A DNA stretch of 64,000 nucleotides, taken from positions 2,108,001 to 2,172,000 of the forward strand of contig NZ_CP065047.1 in NCBI RefSeq assembly GCF_015689175.1, in the 5' to 3' direction. Below the pieces are notes generated by a model. The model made no database searches. It had not been told where the DNA came from and saw only the letters and a list, made by a program, of their open reading frames with translations. The translations under genes were made by a program, and so were the position numbers. How positions within the stretch are numbered: the stretch's first letter is position 1; the number at the start of each line of letters is the position of its first letter. Below, in pieces: positions 1 to 8,323 of the stretch. Source of the DNA: Mycobacterium kubicae (GTDB taxonomy: Bacteria; Actinomycetota; Actinomycetes; Mycobacteriales; Mycobacteriaceae).

Positions 1-273
1 CGGGTCACCTTCCATGATGTGCGCGCCGACCGGAATGCCGCCCTCGGTACCCGGGTGACCCGGGCTGCCGCCGTAGTAGTGGTGGCACACGTTCATGTCC
101 CACACCACGTCGGGCATCGGCAAGGGGCTACCGGGGCACCAGACGTAGCTACACATCGCGAGTTGGTTGCAGATCCCGGTGCCGGGGTCGGCCTGTGCAG
201 TGCCCGCACCTGCCGCGACGTTGGCCAAACCCAGGGCGCCCGAAAACAATGCAGCGGCGACGATTCGCTTCAT
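1..273 (-). CDS. Small secreted protein of unknown function (3' end outside window)
   Basis: The reading frame starts at ATG 273 and is still open at base 1, giving 91 codons. The start is supported by a strong AAGGAG site a few bases upstream. The product opens with a short basic stretch (MKRIVAAALF) and a hydrophobic, Ala/Gly-rich segment ending in GTAQA followed by DPG, a typical mycobacterial signal peptide cut near residue 29. The mature part is rich in Cys, Pro, His and Tyr (four Cys visible), which fits a small exported, possibly disulfide-bonded protein. I do not recognise a named family. Confidence 0.8.
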   Translation of the reverse strand, partial: MKRIVAAALFSGALGLANVAAGAGTAQADPGTGICNQLAMCSYVWCPGSPLPMPDVVWDMNVCHHYYGGSPGHPGTEGGIPVGAHIMEGDP

Positions 274-403
274 GTGTTTGCTCCTTCCCGTATTGCGCCA
301 TTGTTGGCGTCATTTGCGGGCAGTAGACAAGGGGCAGTTTGCTACCGATCCCAAGAACGGAGGTGTGCCGCGAGACTTGTGGGCCCAACCGGCTGCAGCA
401 AAC

Positions 404-664
404 TCAGACGCCCTCGGCGACGTACGTGACGACGTACCACCGTCTGGGCGGGCGCAGCGTGGTGTCGTATTCGTCGGTCGCGCAGGCGCGCTCCAGCCGA
501 ACGTCGGTCAACTGCGGATTATGTACGCGAACGTGGTCTTCCAGCTGAACGTGCAACGCATCGCCGTGCAGCCTCGGGTCTGCCAGCGCCCTGCCTTGGT
601 ACCGCGTCCAACTCACGTCGATACCCGTGCGGTGCGACGTGCTAGACCGGTTCCTGATGACCAT
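404..664 (-). CDS. Hypothetical protein, 86 aa
   Basis: This 86-codon frame begins 17 bases downstream of the tRNA-Val(GAC) 3' end and runs on the same strand. The composition is balanced and protein-like, with segments such as ISVSWTRY-like and RWYVVTYVAEGV at the C-terminus, and it is not antisense to a better gene. No signal peptide, membrane span or recognised motif is seen, and no strong ribosome binding site precedes ATG 664. It may be transcribed with the tRNAs. The call as a gene is plausible rather than firm. Confidence 0.45.
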   Translation of the reverse strand: MVIRNRSSTSHRTGIDVSWTRYQGRALADPRLHGDALHVQLEDHVRVHNPQLTDVRLERACATDEYDTTLRPPRRWYVVTYVAEGV

Positions 665-680
665 TCGTCCAGGTCAGACA

Positions 681-755
681 TGGTGCGCGATACTGGGATT
701 GAACCAGTGACCTCTTCCGTGTCAGGGAAGCGCTCTCCCGCTGAGCTAATCGCGC
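681..755 (-). tRNA. tRNA-Val (anticodon GAC), CCA encoded
   Basis: On the minus strand a 7-bp acceptor stem pairs GCGCGAT (755-749) with ATCGCGC (691-685), followed by discriminator A and an encoded CCA (683-681). The anticodon loop reads CTGACAC, giving anticodon GAC for valine, and the T-loop GGTTCAATCC is canonical. It is the last of three clustered minus-strand tRNA genes. Confidence 0.97.
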
Positions 756-768
756 TGGGGAACAAAAT

Positions 769-842
769 TGGAGGTGGAGACGGGAATCGAACCCGTGTGC
801 ACGGCTTTGCAGGCCGTTGCCTCACCACTCGGCCACTCCACC
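769..842 (-). tRNA. tRNA-Cys (anticodon GCA), CCA encoded
   Basis: The acceptor arms GGTGGAG (842-836) and CTCCACC (779-773) pair perfectly, the discriminator base is U as expected for tRNA-Cys, and CCA is encoded at 771-769. The anticodon loop CTGCAAA, closed by ACGGC/GCCGT, gives GCA. It lies between tRNA-Gly and tRNA-Val. Confidence 0.97.
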
Positions 843-871
843 GCTGGGGATTGATGCCACTTGCACCTTCG

Positions 872-944
872 AGCGGATGACGGGATTCGAACCCGCGACC
901 CTCACCTTGGCAAGGTGATGCGCTACCAACTGCGCTACATCCGC
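872..944 (-). tRNA. tRNA-Gly (anticodon GCC)
   Basis: The acceptor arms GCGGATG (944-938) and CATCCGC (879-873) pair perfectly, with discriminator U at 872. The anticodon loop TTGCCAA, closed by TCACC/GGTGA, gives GCC. CCA is not encoded here, unlike the two downstream tRNAs. It is the first gene of the minus-strand tRNA cluster. Confidence 0.97.
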
Positions 945-981
945 GCGCCTCGGGCGAGATCATCGTCCGGTGCGAAGCACG

Positions 982-1011
982 ACGATAGTCCACGTCAGCG
1001 GGCGCACACAA
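982..1011 (-). promoter_or_regulatory. Candidate promoter of the Gly-Cys-Val tRNA cluster
   Basis: On the minus strand a TTGTGT (1011-1006) and a TATCGT (987-982) are separated by 18 bases, resembling a sigma-70 type -35/-10 pair, and the -10 lies about 38 bases upstream of tRNA-Gly. The assignment rests on position and similarity only. Confidence 0.4.
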
Positions 1012-1125
1012 ATCTCTTGGTGGTTTGCGTGTCCATGCTGACGAGCGGCATCCTGGGATCAAGTGGCGCGCTCCGGCGCACAGGCCGGCCGTGCTAGTCT
1101 TCGACGTCGTTCGCCTCTCGGCGCC

Positions 1126-1197
1126 GGTCCCGTGGCTCAGTGGAAGAGCGTCCGCTTCACACGCGGAAGGTCGCTGGTTCGATCCCAGCCGGGACCA
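1126..1197 (+). tRNA. tRNA-Val (anticodon CAC)
   Basis: The acceptor arms GGTCCCG (1126-1132) and CGGGACC (1190-1196) pair perfectly, with discriminator A at 1197. The anticodon loop TTCACAC, closed by TCCGC/GCGGA, gives CAC. CCA is not encoded. A TAGTCT hexamer at 1095-1100 is a possible -10 element. This gene is divergent from the Gly-Cys-Val cluster, so the window holds two valine isoacceptors back to back. Confidence 0.97.
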
Positions 1198-1500
1198 CAA
1201 GTCAAGCCCCGGTTCGACGCCATTAAGTCGCAAACATCCCGGGTCCGCTAACACCGCCTTACCGCAGCGGTAAGCCAGTTCGTGAGCCGCGATGACCGGC
1301 ATCCCGTACGGCGGCCCATGATCTTGCATCCCCGCGAACGACATTTGACTGGGCGCGAACGTATGTCCCATGCGGCGGTGCTCAGCCAGTTCTCCTGCCG
1401 CAGTGGTCAATAGGGCATGGGGAGCCTGCAGTTGGCTCGCGATCGGCAGCGTCTGAGGCTCGTCGGTGAACCGAACATGCCGGCGCATCGTCGCTGATTC
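1198..1500. other. Gene-free interval between tRNA-Val and the AraC gene
   Basis: No credible gene was found here. A minus-strand frame is open through the interval, but it also runs unbroken through tRNA genes, so openness is not evidence of coding. The one notable element is a perfect 17-base palindrome at 1258-1274 (CTTACCGC, central A, GCGGTAAG), which could be an operator or a short hairpin downstream of the tRNA. Confidence 0.5.
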
Positions 1501-2547
1501 GTGGAAACCATGGTGAGCGACGGCGCTGACGAACATTTCGATGCCTTCAGCTGCGCGGTGTCGGACACATTCGTGCCGCTGGCCATGTCGGTCGATGACC
1601 GCTCTACATTCCGCGGGTCGCTGCGCTCAGCCAGCCTGGGAGCGGTGCAACTCTCGGAGGTCAACGTCGGGTCGAACGGTGTGGTGGTTCGGCGGACCGA
1701 CCGGCTGATTCGCCGCAACAACCCGGACTACCTCAAGGTCGGCATCCAGGTCGCCGGCCGATCGACAGTGCACCAAGACGATCGCAAGTCCGAACTGGGG
1801 ACCGGTGACTTGGCCATCTACGACACCTCCCGGCCGTACGAACTGCGTTTCGCCGAAGCGTATCGATTGCTGGTAGTGATGTTTCCAAAACAGCTGCTGG
1901 GCCTGCCCTCTGGGCGGCTGGGTTACCTGACCGCCCGAGGTGTCAACGGCCGGTACGGTTTAGGGGCATCGGTGTCACCGTTTCTGTTGCAGGTCGGGCG
2001 TCGCATACTGCGCGGCGACCACTCGGACAATGCCCAACTGGCCGAAGCCATCGTCGACTTGGTTGGCGCGCTGTTCGTCGACCATTTTCCGCCCGACGCT
2101 GCTCATCCGGATGCCGCTCGGCGGGCGCAACTCGCTCGGGTGCGCGCCTATATCGAACGCAACCTTGGGAATCCGCGCATGAAAGTGTCGGATATTGCCG
2201 CGGCCAACCGGATGTCGATCCGGTACCTGCAGAAGTTGTTCGAGGAAAGAGGTGAAACGGTGACCGACTGGATCCGCACCAAGCGGCTCCAGCAGTGTGC
2301 CCGAGACCTCGCAGACGCCCGCTACCGACATCTGCCGGTCAGCTCGGTGGCCGCCAACTGGGGTCTGGTCAACGCCGCGCACTTCTCTCGTATCTTCAAG
2401 GCCGCCTATGGCGTTGCCCCGACGGCATACCGCGCCCGGGGACACTTTCCGGCGCCCGTGCGCGGGGCGGCAAAGCCGCATTCAGATGATCGCAAACATG
2501 AATGCCTCAGCGACCCAACATGGGAGGTGACCCGGCCGGCCGACTGA
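1501..2547 (+). CDS. AraC-family transcriptional regulator
   Basis: The 348-residue protein has the architecture of AraC regulators of the AraC_binding_2 type: an N-terminal cupin-like sensing half (about residues 20-190) and a C-terminal double helix-turn-helix (about 215-315). The first recognition helix lies in IAAANRMSIRYLQKLFEE and the second in the conserved AAHFSRIFKAAYGVAPTAYR stretch. GTG 1501 is the longest start; ATG 1510 and GTG 1513 are alternatives and none has a clear ribosome binding site. The stop is only 3 bases before the GMC oxidoreductase gene, so both are probably co-transcribed and the regulator may respond to that enzyme's substrate, which is an inference. Confidence 0.9.
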   Translation: METMVSDGADEHFDAFSCAVSDTFVPLAMSVDDRSTFRGSLRSASLGAVQLSEVNVGSNGVVVRRTDRLIRRNNPDYLKVGIQVAGRSTVHQDDRKSELGTGDLAIYDTSRPYELRFAEAYRLLVVMFPKQLLGLPSGRLGYLTARGVNGRYGLGASVSPFLLQVGRRILRGDHSDNAQLAEAIVDLVGALFVDHFPPDAAHPDAARRAQLARVRAYIERNLGNPRMKVSDIAAANRMSIRYLQKLFEERGETVTDWIRTKRLQQCARDLADARYRHLPVSSVAANWGLVNAAHFSRIFKAAYGVAPTAYRARGHFPAPVRGAAKPHSDDRKHECLSDPTWEVTRPAD

Positions 2548-2550
2548 GAG

Positions 2551-4092
2551 GTGACGACCCGAATGACCCCACCGCGCCCGAACCCAGACGTGATCGTGGT
2601 GGGCGCAGGCTCAGCCGGTGCGGCCGTCACCCGTCGGCTCGTTGATGCAGGGTGCAGCGTCCTGCTTCTGGAAGCCGGTGGGGCGGATAGTGATCCGGCC
2701 ATCGCGGACCCGGCGCGCATGTTCGAATTATGGTCAACCCCGCACGATTGGAACTATCTGACCGTCCCGCAGCCGCAGGCCGCCAACCGACGGCTGCCGT
2801 GGCCCCGCGGGAAGGTGCTGGGCGGATCCAGCTCGCTCAACGCGATGATCTACGTCCGCGGTGCCCGCTCGGACTATGACCGGTGGGCTTGTTTGGGCAA
2901 CCCGGGCTGGGCCTGGGCGGACGTGTTGCCGGTATTTCGCCGCATGGAGGACTACGACGGCGGCGCGTGCGCCCTGCACGGCGTCGGCGGCCCGCTGCGC
3001 ATCCTGAGCCGCTACACGCCCGATCCGGTGCACGCCGCGGTAAAAGGCGGGTTCGTCGATCTCGGTCTACGGCTCAACGCGGATTACAACAGCGGGCTGC
3101 TCGACGGCGTCTCCTCGATGGCGTTCACCATCAAGGATCGTCGACGGCACAACACCGCTGCGGCGTATCTGCGGCCTATCGAGTCCAGCCCCACTCTCAC
3201 CGTGCTGACCGGCGCCCGAGCCCGCCGGCTGCTGATGAACGGCACGCGATGTGTTGGGGTGGAGTGGGTTCGAGGGAACCGGGTGGAAACCGCCACTGCC
3301 GGGCAGGAGGTGATCGTCTCAGCCGGTGCCATCGAATCGCCCCGGCTGCTCATGCTTTCCGGGATCGGCGACGCCGACCACCTGGCTGCGGTGGGTATCG
3401 ATGTCGTCGTCGACCTGCCAGGAGTCGGGCGCAATCTGCACGATCACCTCCTTGCCCCGGTCATTCTGACGACCGACCGTCCCATCGGCCCCCCGACACC
3501 CGGGCTGCCGTTGGCCCAGACCCACTTGTGGACCCGCAGTCGTCCCGACGCGCCGGGGCCGGACATTCAACCACTGGCCTTCTCCTTTCCGCTGTACAGC
3601 GAGCCATGGATGGCCGGACCGGACAATGGGATCTCGCTGCTGGCCGGCATGGTCAGACCGAACAGTCGCGGCAGCATCCGGTTGACGGGCACTGATCCCG
3701 ACGACCCGCTGCTGATCGATCCTGCGACGTTCACCTGCGAGGAGGACCTCACCGCGTTGGTCGACGCGGTGCGGCTGTGCCGTGAAGTAGCGGCCACCAA
3801 ATCCTTGCGCGACTGGACATTTCGGGAAACCTATCCGGGCCCGGAGACGGCTTCTCTGCCCGCCCTGCGCGACTATGTTCGCCGAACCGTGATGACATAC
3901 CACCACCAGGCAGGCACCTGCAAGATGGGTGCCGACGCGGCGTCGGTGGTGGATGCACGGCTGCGGGTCCACGGCGTCGAGGGCCTGCGCGTGGCCGACG
4001 CGTCGATCATGCCCGCCGTCACCTCCGGCAACACCAACGCCCCGTCGATCCTCATCGGCGAGCGTGCGGCGGATTTCGTGCTGGCGGACTAG
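2551..4092 (+). CDS. GMC-family FAD-dependent oxidoreductase (choline dehydrogenase-like)
   Basis: The 513-residue protein is a full-length glucose-methanol-choline oxidoreductase, a family of flavoenzymes that oxidise alcohols. The FAD dinucleotide-binding motif VVGAGSAGA lies near residues 15-25, the GMC signature GKVLGGSSSLNAMIYVRG near 88-105, and the catalytic His region MTYHHQAGTCKMG at 448-460, followed by SGNTNAPSILIGERAAD at the C-terminus. GTG 2551 follows GAGAG; ATG 2563 is an alternative. It follows the AraC gene by 3 bases and precedes a decayed paralogue. The substrate cannot be told from sequence; annotation as choline dehydrogenase would be over-precise. Confidence 0.92.
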   Translation: MTTRMTPPRPNPDVIVVGAGSAGAAVTRRLVDAGCSVLLLEAGGADSDPAIADPARMFELWSTPHDWNYLTVPQPQAANRRLPWPRGKVLGGSSSLNAMIYVRGARSDYDRWACLGNPGWAWADVLPVFRRMEDYDGGACALHGVGGPLRILSRYTPDPVHAAVKGGFVDLGLRLNADYNSGLLDGVSSMAFTIKDRRRHNTAAAYLRPIESSPTLTVLTGARARRLLMNGTRCVGVEWVRGNRVETATAGQEVIVSAGAIESPRLLMLSGIGDADHLAAVGIDVVVDLPGVGRNLHDHLLAPVILTTDRPIGPPTPGLPLAQTHLWTRSRPDAPGPDIQPLAFSFPLYSEPWMAGPDNGISLLAGMVRPNSRGSIRLTGTDPDDPLLIDPATFTCEEDLTALVDAVRLCREVAATKSLRDWTFRETYPGPETASLPALRDYVRRTVMTYHHQAGTCKMGADAASVVDARLRVHGVEGLRVADASIMPAVTSGNTNAPSILIGERAADFVLAD

Positions 4093-4109
4093 GCAACAGG
4101 GGGATAGCG

Positions 4110-4677
4110 GTGGATGGTGTGTTGAAGTCACGTTATGACGTCATCGTCTGCGGCGCAGGCTCATCGGGTTCGGTGGTCGCTCGCCGGCTTGCGGAAAATG
4201 CCGACGTCGACGTGTTGCTCCTGGAGGCTGGTGGCACCGACCGCGTGCCCAGCGTCACCGACGCGGCGCAGTGGCCGGCCAACCTGGGCGGGGAACGCGA
4301 CTGGGCCTTTGTCGCCGAGCCTGACCCTAACCTGTATGGGCGCCGAATTCCCCTGTCGATGGGCAAGGTCCTGGGCGGTGGGTCGAGCATCAATCTGCGC
4401 TGCGCGTGAGGTGATGCCCGGCAATCTGTCCCACGACGCGCCGGAGGTCTACCTGCGCAACGGTGTCAACACATATTGGCATGAGTCGGGGACGGCGAAG
4501 ATGGGCCGAGACGCCATGTCGGTGGTCGATGGGCGGCTCAAGCTTTATGGCATCGAGAATGTCCGTATCGCTGACGCTTCGATAATGCCGCGGATCACCA
4601 GCGGCAACACCATGGCCCCGTGTGTGGTAATCGGCGAGCGGGCAGCACAATTCATCAGAATTGAGCACGGACTGTGA
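4110..4677 (+). pseudogene. GMC oxidoreductase pseudogene (large internal deletion plus frameshift)
   Basis: GTG 4110, behind an AGGGGGAT site, opens a frame with the FAD motif VCGAGSSGSVVARRL and the signature GKVLGGGSSIN, then stops at 4407-4409. The C-terminal GMC end, including YWHESGTAKMGRDAMSVVDG and ITSGNTMAPCVVIGERAA, continues in another frame to 4677. Compared with the intact neighbour, roughly 330-350 middle residues (substrate domain) are missing and the two ends are out of frame. The join lies between the GGGSSIN and NLSHDAPEVYLR segments, about 4390-4430. The remaining pieces cannot form a working flavoenzyme. The next gene starts within its stop codon, so transcription may still read through. 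Confidence 0.9.
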
Positions 4678-5480
4678 AGCGACACGTTCCCAGGCTCGAA
4701 GTGATCGAAAGGGGCCAGCTCAGCAGTGAGCACCCACACCCCTTGCTTCTCGTGCACGGCGCCTTCCACGGCGCCTGGTGCTGGAACGCACACTTCGTCG
4801 ACTTCTTCGCAACACGAGGCTTTCACGTGGTGGCCCCCAGCCTTCGCGGTCACGGCTCGAGCCAGCGTGACGGCCCGCTGCGTCTGCGTTCCATCGCAGA
4901 CTTCGTCGCCGACGTCGCGCAGATCGCCAACTCCCTTGCCAGAGAACCGATTCTGGTAGGCCATTCCATGGGTGGCTTCATTGTGCAGAAGTATCTGGAA
5001 AGCCACAGCGCCCCGGCCGGCGTGCTCCTGGCCTCCGCGCCCCCGCGCGGACACCTACGTACTTTGCTGCGTTCGCTGCGACAACACCCGTGGTGCTCGG
5101 TGAAGTTCGGCATCACCGGCCGGCCCGAGCACCTCAGCGGTTCGGTGGCGGGCGCCCGTGAATTGTTCTTCGGCCCACAGACATCGGCGGATCTGGTCGG
5201 TGCGATCACCGCACGGCTGCAACCGGAGAGCACGCGCGCGCTCCTGTTCGACATGGTGGCACACGGCCTGGTCAAGACATCGCGCATCAGCACGCCCATG
5301 CTTGTGCTCGGGGGAGCCCACGACGCGCTCTATCCCGAATCCGACATAGTGGCGACCGCTGCCGCCTATGGAACCCACGCAACCGTCATCGCAGATATCG
5401 GACACGAGATGATGTTGGAACCGCCATGGGCGATAGGCGCCGACCACATCCACCGGTGGTTGGCTCAGCGCGGACTCTAG
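4674..5480 (+). CDS. Alpha/beta hydrolase
   Basis: The 268-residue protein has the alpha/beta-hydrolase fold: an oxyanion HG motif (LLVHGAFHGAW, about 25-35), nucleophile elbow GHSMGG with Ser98, an acid in LVLGGAHDALYP, and the catalytic His in IGHEMM near the C-terminus, so the triad is complete. The small nucleophile elbow and VHGAFHGAWCW resemble esterase/methylesterase-type members. GTG 4674 overlaps the stop of the GMC pseudogene (GTGA), which indicates it was translationally coupled to that gene and belongs to the AraC-GMC unit. The substrate is unknown. Confidence 0.9.
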   Translation: MKRHVPRLEVIERGQLSSEHPHPLLLVHGAFHGAWCWNAHFVDFFATRGFHVVAPSLRGHGSSQRDGPLRLRSIADFVADVAQIANSLAREPILVGHSMGGFIVQKYLESHSAPAGVLLASAPPRGHLRTLLRSLRQHPWCSVKFGITGRPEHLSGSVAGARELFFGPQTSADLVGAITARLQPESTRALLFDMVAHGLVKTSRISTPMLVLGGAHDALYPESDIVATAAAYGTHATVIADIGHEMMLEPPWAIGADHIHRWLAQRGL

Positions 5481-5498
5481 GCGGCCGACCGCGCCGGC

Positions 5499-5981
5499 TC
5501 AGCTGTCCAGGAAGCGCGCCCGCACCTCGGGCGCCGGGAGCGGACACGCGTCGTACTTGCCGAAGATCCGGTACCGGTTATCGGCGACCCGGTCGTAGAG
5601 CCAGTCGAGCAGCGGTGACGGGATGACCCGGGCGACGTGGAGCAGCTGCCAGGGCCCGCCCAAGTAGTCGATCACCCGGAACACGGCGTCGCTTCGGATG
5701 GCCACCCGCTCTGCCCGCTCGCCGGGTTTGTCGACGAACACCACGGAGTCGACGTCTTCGAGATCGGGATGGCGTTCGATGACCGCTCGCGCGAAGTCGC
5801 TTTCCAGCGCCGCAAAGCGCAGCGTGCCCTTGCGGTCGAACCGCAGAATGGTCTGCACTCCGCGGTTGCAGAAGCCGCAGACACCGTCGTAAAGCAGGAC
5901 CGGTGCGGCGGCAAGGTATGGGCCCGACCCGTTGGTGGCGGCGTTCGGCGCCCGAGTCACGACCTGTCCGTTTTTACTCAT
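5499..5981 (-). CDS. DCC-family thiol-disulfide oxidoreductase (DUF393)
   Basis: The 160-residue protein carries the family hallmark YDGVCGFCNRGV with Cys35 and Cys38 in a CxxC arrangement after the DxxC motif, followed by the conserved FAALES and YDRVADNRYRIFGK segments. Members of this family are predicted thiol-disulfide oxidoreductases of thioredoxin-like fold; the partner is unknown. The gene is convergent with the alpha/beta hydrolase gene and divergent from the 96-residue protein gene at 6098. Confidence 0.85.
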   Translation of the reverse strand: MSKNGQVVTRAPNAATNGSGPYLAAAPVLLYDGVCGFCNRGVQTILRFDRKGTLRFAALESDFARAVIERHPDLEDVDSVVFVDKPGERAERVAIRSDAVFRVIDYLGGPWQLLHVARVIPSPLLDWLYDRVADNRYRIFGKYDACPLPAPEVRARFLDS

Positions 5982-6097
5982 GCACTGCGGGTTCCCCTGC
6001 TTGGGCTGCGCCTAACCTGCCAAGCAGCGGCCGAAGGATCAATGGCATACCTTCGGCTCTGACCGCTGCTGTCGGATTACACGAAGGGCCATTAGCG

Positions 6098-6388
6098 ATG
6101 AGCTACAACGAAGGAATCGGCACGCTGAAACTCGAGTGTCCGCAGGCCCACCCCGTGGGCAGGATTCTCAGAGAGGTCGCTCATCAGGCCGTGCAGTTCG
6201 ACCCTGGCGCCCAGGTGGGTCCGCGCCGCTTCTGGCCGCAGGAAAGCGAGCAGCCGCGATTCACCGCGCACTGCCGCTTCTGCGACAAACCGGTTGCGGA
6301 GAACACCGCGACGCTGCAAGACCGGTTGCGCGCCTTGCTCGACGACGGCTCACAGACGGTCGCCACCACCACGCTGCCCTTTGCGTAG
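6098..6388 (+). CDS. Hypothetical protein, 96 aa, with CRFCDK motif
   Basis: ATG 6098 opens a 97-codon frame (MSYNEGIGTL to TTTLPFA). The product is soluble-looking, without signal or membrane segment. A CxxC pair in FTAHCRFCDKPVAENT could bind metal or form a disulfide. The start is preceded by CGAAGGGCC, a weak site. It is divergent from the DUF393 gene by 116 bases. I do not recognise the family; a longer frame opening at 5903 overlaps the DUF393 gene start and is rejected. Confidence 0.65.
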   Translation: MSYNEGIGTLKLECPQAHPVGRILREVAHQAVQFDPGAQVGPRRFWPQESEQPRFTAHCRFCDKPVAENTATLQDRLRALLDDGSQTVATTTLPFA

Positions 6389-6611
6389 CGTCGAAAACCG
6401 CCGCCTGGCTAACCGCAATTCGGCAGGGGTCCAATAGAGCCGCGCCTCCACACTGGCAACACACATCTGACTCACACCACGCCACCAATCCCCACCCGCC
6501 CAGCGCTCTAGCAAATCCGATTCCGAGACCAATCTGTTGCTTTCGGGACGTGGATAAGGAAACGTCTAGCAAAGCGGTGCACGCCGCGTTCCACGAGCAG
6601 GGAGGGTTTCA

Positions 6612-7484
6612 ATGACACTTGCCCGCCGACATCCACTGGGCGCTCTCGTCGCGATCCTGGCAACCATCGCCGTTGCCGCGTCCTTCGGCACGTTCGCGCC
6701 GAAAGCACATGCGTTCTACATCAAGAACCACGAAACGATCACCCGTAACGCGCTTCCGGCAGACCAGGTCAGCCCGCAGGCCGTCAACCAGATCCTGCTG
6801 GGCCCGCCACCTGGCGCCGGAGCCGTCGGCAGCGACGCTTTCGCAACCGACGAATTCCGTCACCTCGACAACTCGGCCAATCCGGTCGATCTGTGCGCGC
6901 GCGCTCAGCAAGCATGGGACACCTTCTCCCCGGTCGTGTTGAGCGGCTCGGTGCTGAACAACGGCGCGGAGGTCAACGGTCCGGCCGCCCGTGCGGCATT
7001 CGGCGCCCTCGCACATACCCAGCAGGACTTCTACTCTCACTCCAACTGGGTCGAGGACAACATCGCCATCGGTCAGCTGGATCGCCTTGCGCCGCAGATC
7101 TTCCCGACCTGCAACCCGGCCGACTTCCCCGCTGATCTGCACACCGGGTACTACAGCATCAACTTCTCCCAGCAGTTCCCGCTCGCAGGTTGCCCCGCGG
7201 GCGGCCCGCCGCCGGGATTCCAGGAGTGCCACTCGGTGCTGAACAAGGACGGCCCCAACACACCGCGTGGCGGCCAGCCGGTGCCCGGCACCAACATGAA
7301 CATGTACGACCTGGCAGCCAAGCTCGCCACCGAGGCCACCACCAACCTCTACGTCCAGGTGCGCGACCTGGTGGCCGCTACCAACGGGCAAGACGCCGCC
7401 ACCGCATTGTTCCAACAGGGCGGCCCGATGCCGTCACTGCAGAATTTGCCGGGGCTGCCGGGCGTCTATCCGGGCAGCGGATAA
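6612..7484 (+). CDS. Secreted zinc-phospholipase C/Het-C-like (CinY-like) protein
   Basis: The 290-residue protein starts at ATG 6612 behind GGGAGGG. A signal peptide covers residues 1-34 (cleavage after AHA). The mature part has the histidine pattern of the zinc-dependent phospholipase C/Het-C group: His40 in KNHETITRNAL, His84 in EFRHLDN, and His135, Asp139 and His143 in AHTQQDFYSHSNWVE. Length and motif order fit exported actinobacterial CinY-like proteins. Activity is not proven by the sequence; the metal ligands suggest a cell-surface hydrolase. The C-terminus is Gly/Pro rich. It is convergent with the metallo-hydrolase gene. Confidence 0.7.
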   Translation: MTLARRHPLGALVAILATIAVAASFGTFAPKAHAFYIKNHETITRNALPADQVSPQAVNQILLGPPPGAGAVGSDAFATDEFRHLDNSANPVDLCARAQQAWDTFSPVVLSGSVLNNGAEVNGPAARAAFGALAHTQQDFYSHSNWVEDNIAIGQLDRLAPQIFPTCNPADFPADLHTGYYSINFSQQFPLAGCPAGGPPPGFQECHSVLNKDGPNTPRGGQPVPGTNMNMYDLAAKLATEATTNLYVQVRDLVAATNGQDAATALFQQGGPMPSLQNLPGLPGVYPGSG

Positions 7485-7516
7485 CACCACAGCGGCCGAG
7501 TGGATCGACTCAGGCT

Positions 7517-8320
7517 CTAGACGGCTAGGTCGATCCACTTGCCGTTGTCGGCAACCCGAACGACGCCGCCGAAGCCGGCCTGGTCGAATGCGGTGACGAA
7601 GTCGTCGACGCCCTCGCTGAAGTGCGCCCACCCGTCGACGTGGGCCGGGATCACCGTCGTGGCGCCCAGCAACTCGGCAGCCGCGGCCGCGCGTGCCCCG
7701 GTCATGGTGAGCGGGCGGCCCCGCTCCTTGCTCGGCACTCGCGCGGCGCCGGCAAAGATCACCGCGACATCAACGGGGCCGACTCGAGCGGCAACGTCAT
7801 GCACCACGGTGATAGAGGCGTTGTCGCCACTGAGGTACACGGTGGGCAGGCCGGGCCCGGACAACACGAACCCCGTCACTTCACAGTTGACGAAACCGCC
7901 CGCGTCGCGCTGCCCGTCGGCCGGCCCATGAACGGCCGGGATCGCCTGCACCACAAGCGGACCGGCCCCGCCGACGAATTCGTACGATTCCCAGGCGGCC
8001 AACCCGTGCGCAGGTGGTCCCAGCCGGCCGGCGGCGCCGGGGTGGGTGAGGACCAGCGGCGCGCCCAGGGCCAACCGTCGACCCGCGTCGTCGAAGTTGT
8101 CGGGGTGCTGGTCGTGGCTGACCAGTACCGCGTCCACCGATCCCAGCGCATCCGCGTCGACCGCCGGGCCGGCGAGTTTGGTCAGATAGCCGTGTTCACC
8201 CGGCGGGTCGAAGGTGGGATCCATCACGATCCGGCGGCCCGCGATGTCCACCACCGTCGTCGGACCGCCCAGCACGCTGATTGCACAGTCGCGTCGCGTC
8301 GCGTCCACGGAAACGCCCAT
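7517..8320 (-). CDS. MBL-fold metallo-hydrolase (UlaG-like)
   Basis: The 267-residue protein has the beta-lactamase-superfamily layout of the UlaG/YycJ branch: an N-terminal beta sheet with DPTFDPPGEHGY, the metal motif VSHDQHPDNFD (a variant of HxHxDH in which the first and second His are three apart and Asn replaces the last His), then IPAVHGP, YLSGDNAS and a late IPAHVDGWAHF. It starts at ATG 8320, 3 bases after the stop of the upstream nitronate monooxygenase gene, so the two form an operon. The substrate is unknown. Confidence 0.82.
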   Translation of the reverse strand: MGVSVDATRRDCAISVLGGPTTVVDIAGRRIVMDPTFDPPGEHGYLTKLAGPAVDADALGSVDAVLVSHDQHPDNFDDAGRRLALGAPLVLTHPGAAGRLGPPAHGLAAWESYEFVGGAGPLVVQAIPAVHGPADGQRDAGGFVNCEVTGFVLSGPGLPTVYLSGDNASITVVHDVAARVGPVDVAVIFAGAARVPSKERGRPLTMTGARAAAAAELLGATTVIPAHVDGWAHFSEGVDDFVTAFDQAGFGGVVRVADNGKWIDLAV

Positions 8321-8323
8321 GAC

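Noticed and set aside
167..880. 237-codon plus-strand frame over the secreted protein and tRNA genes
   Set aside because: It is antisense to tRNAs and to a gene with a signal peptide and a good ribosome binding site.
613..1536. 307-codon minus-strand frame across the tRNA genes
   Set aside because: It runs through four tRNA genes, so its openness is accidental; the 5' third over 1275-1536 shows no recognised domain.
6541..6566. Possible DosR (dormancy) box before the secreted phospholipase-like gene
   Set aside because: Only the left half (TTCGGGAC) fits; the right half does not match. A weak GACGT/ACGTC pair remains but is too short to call.
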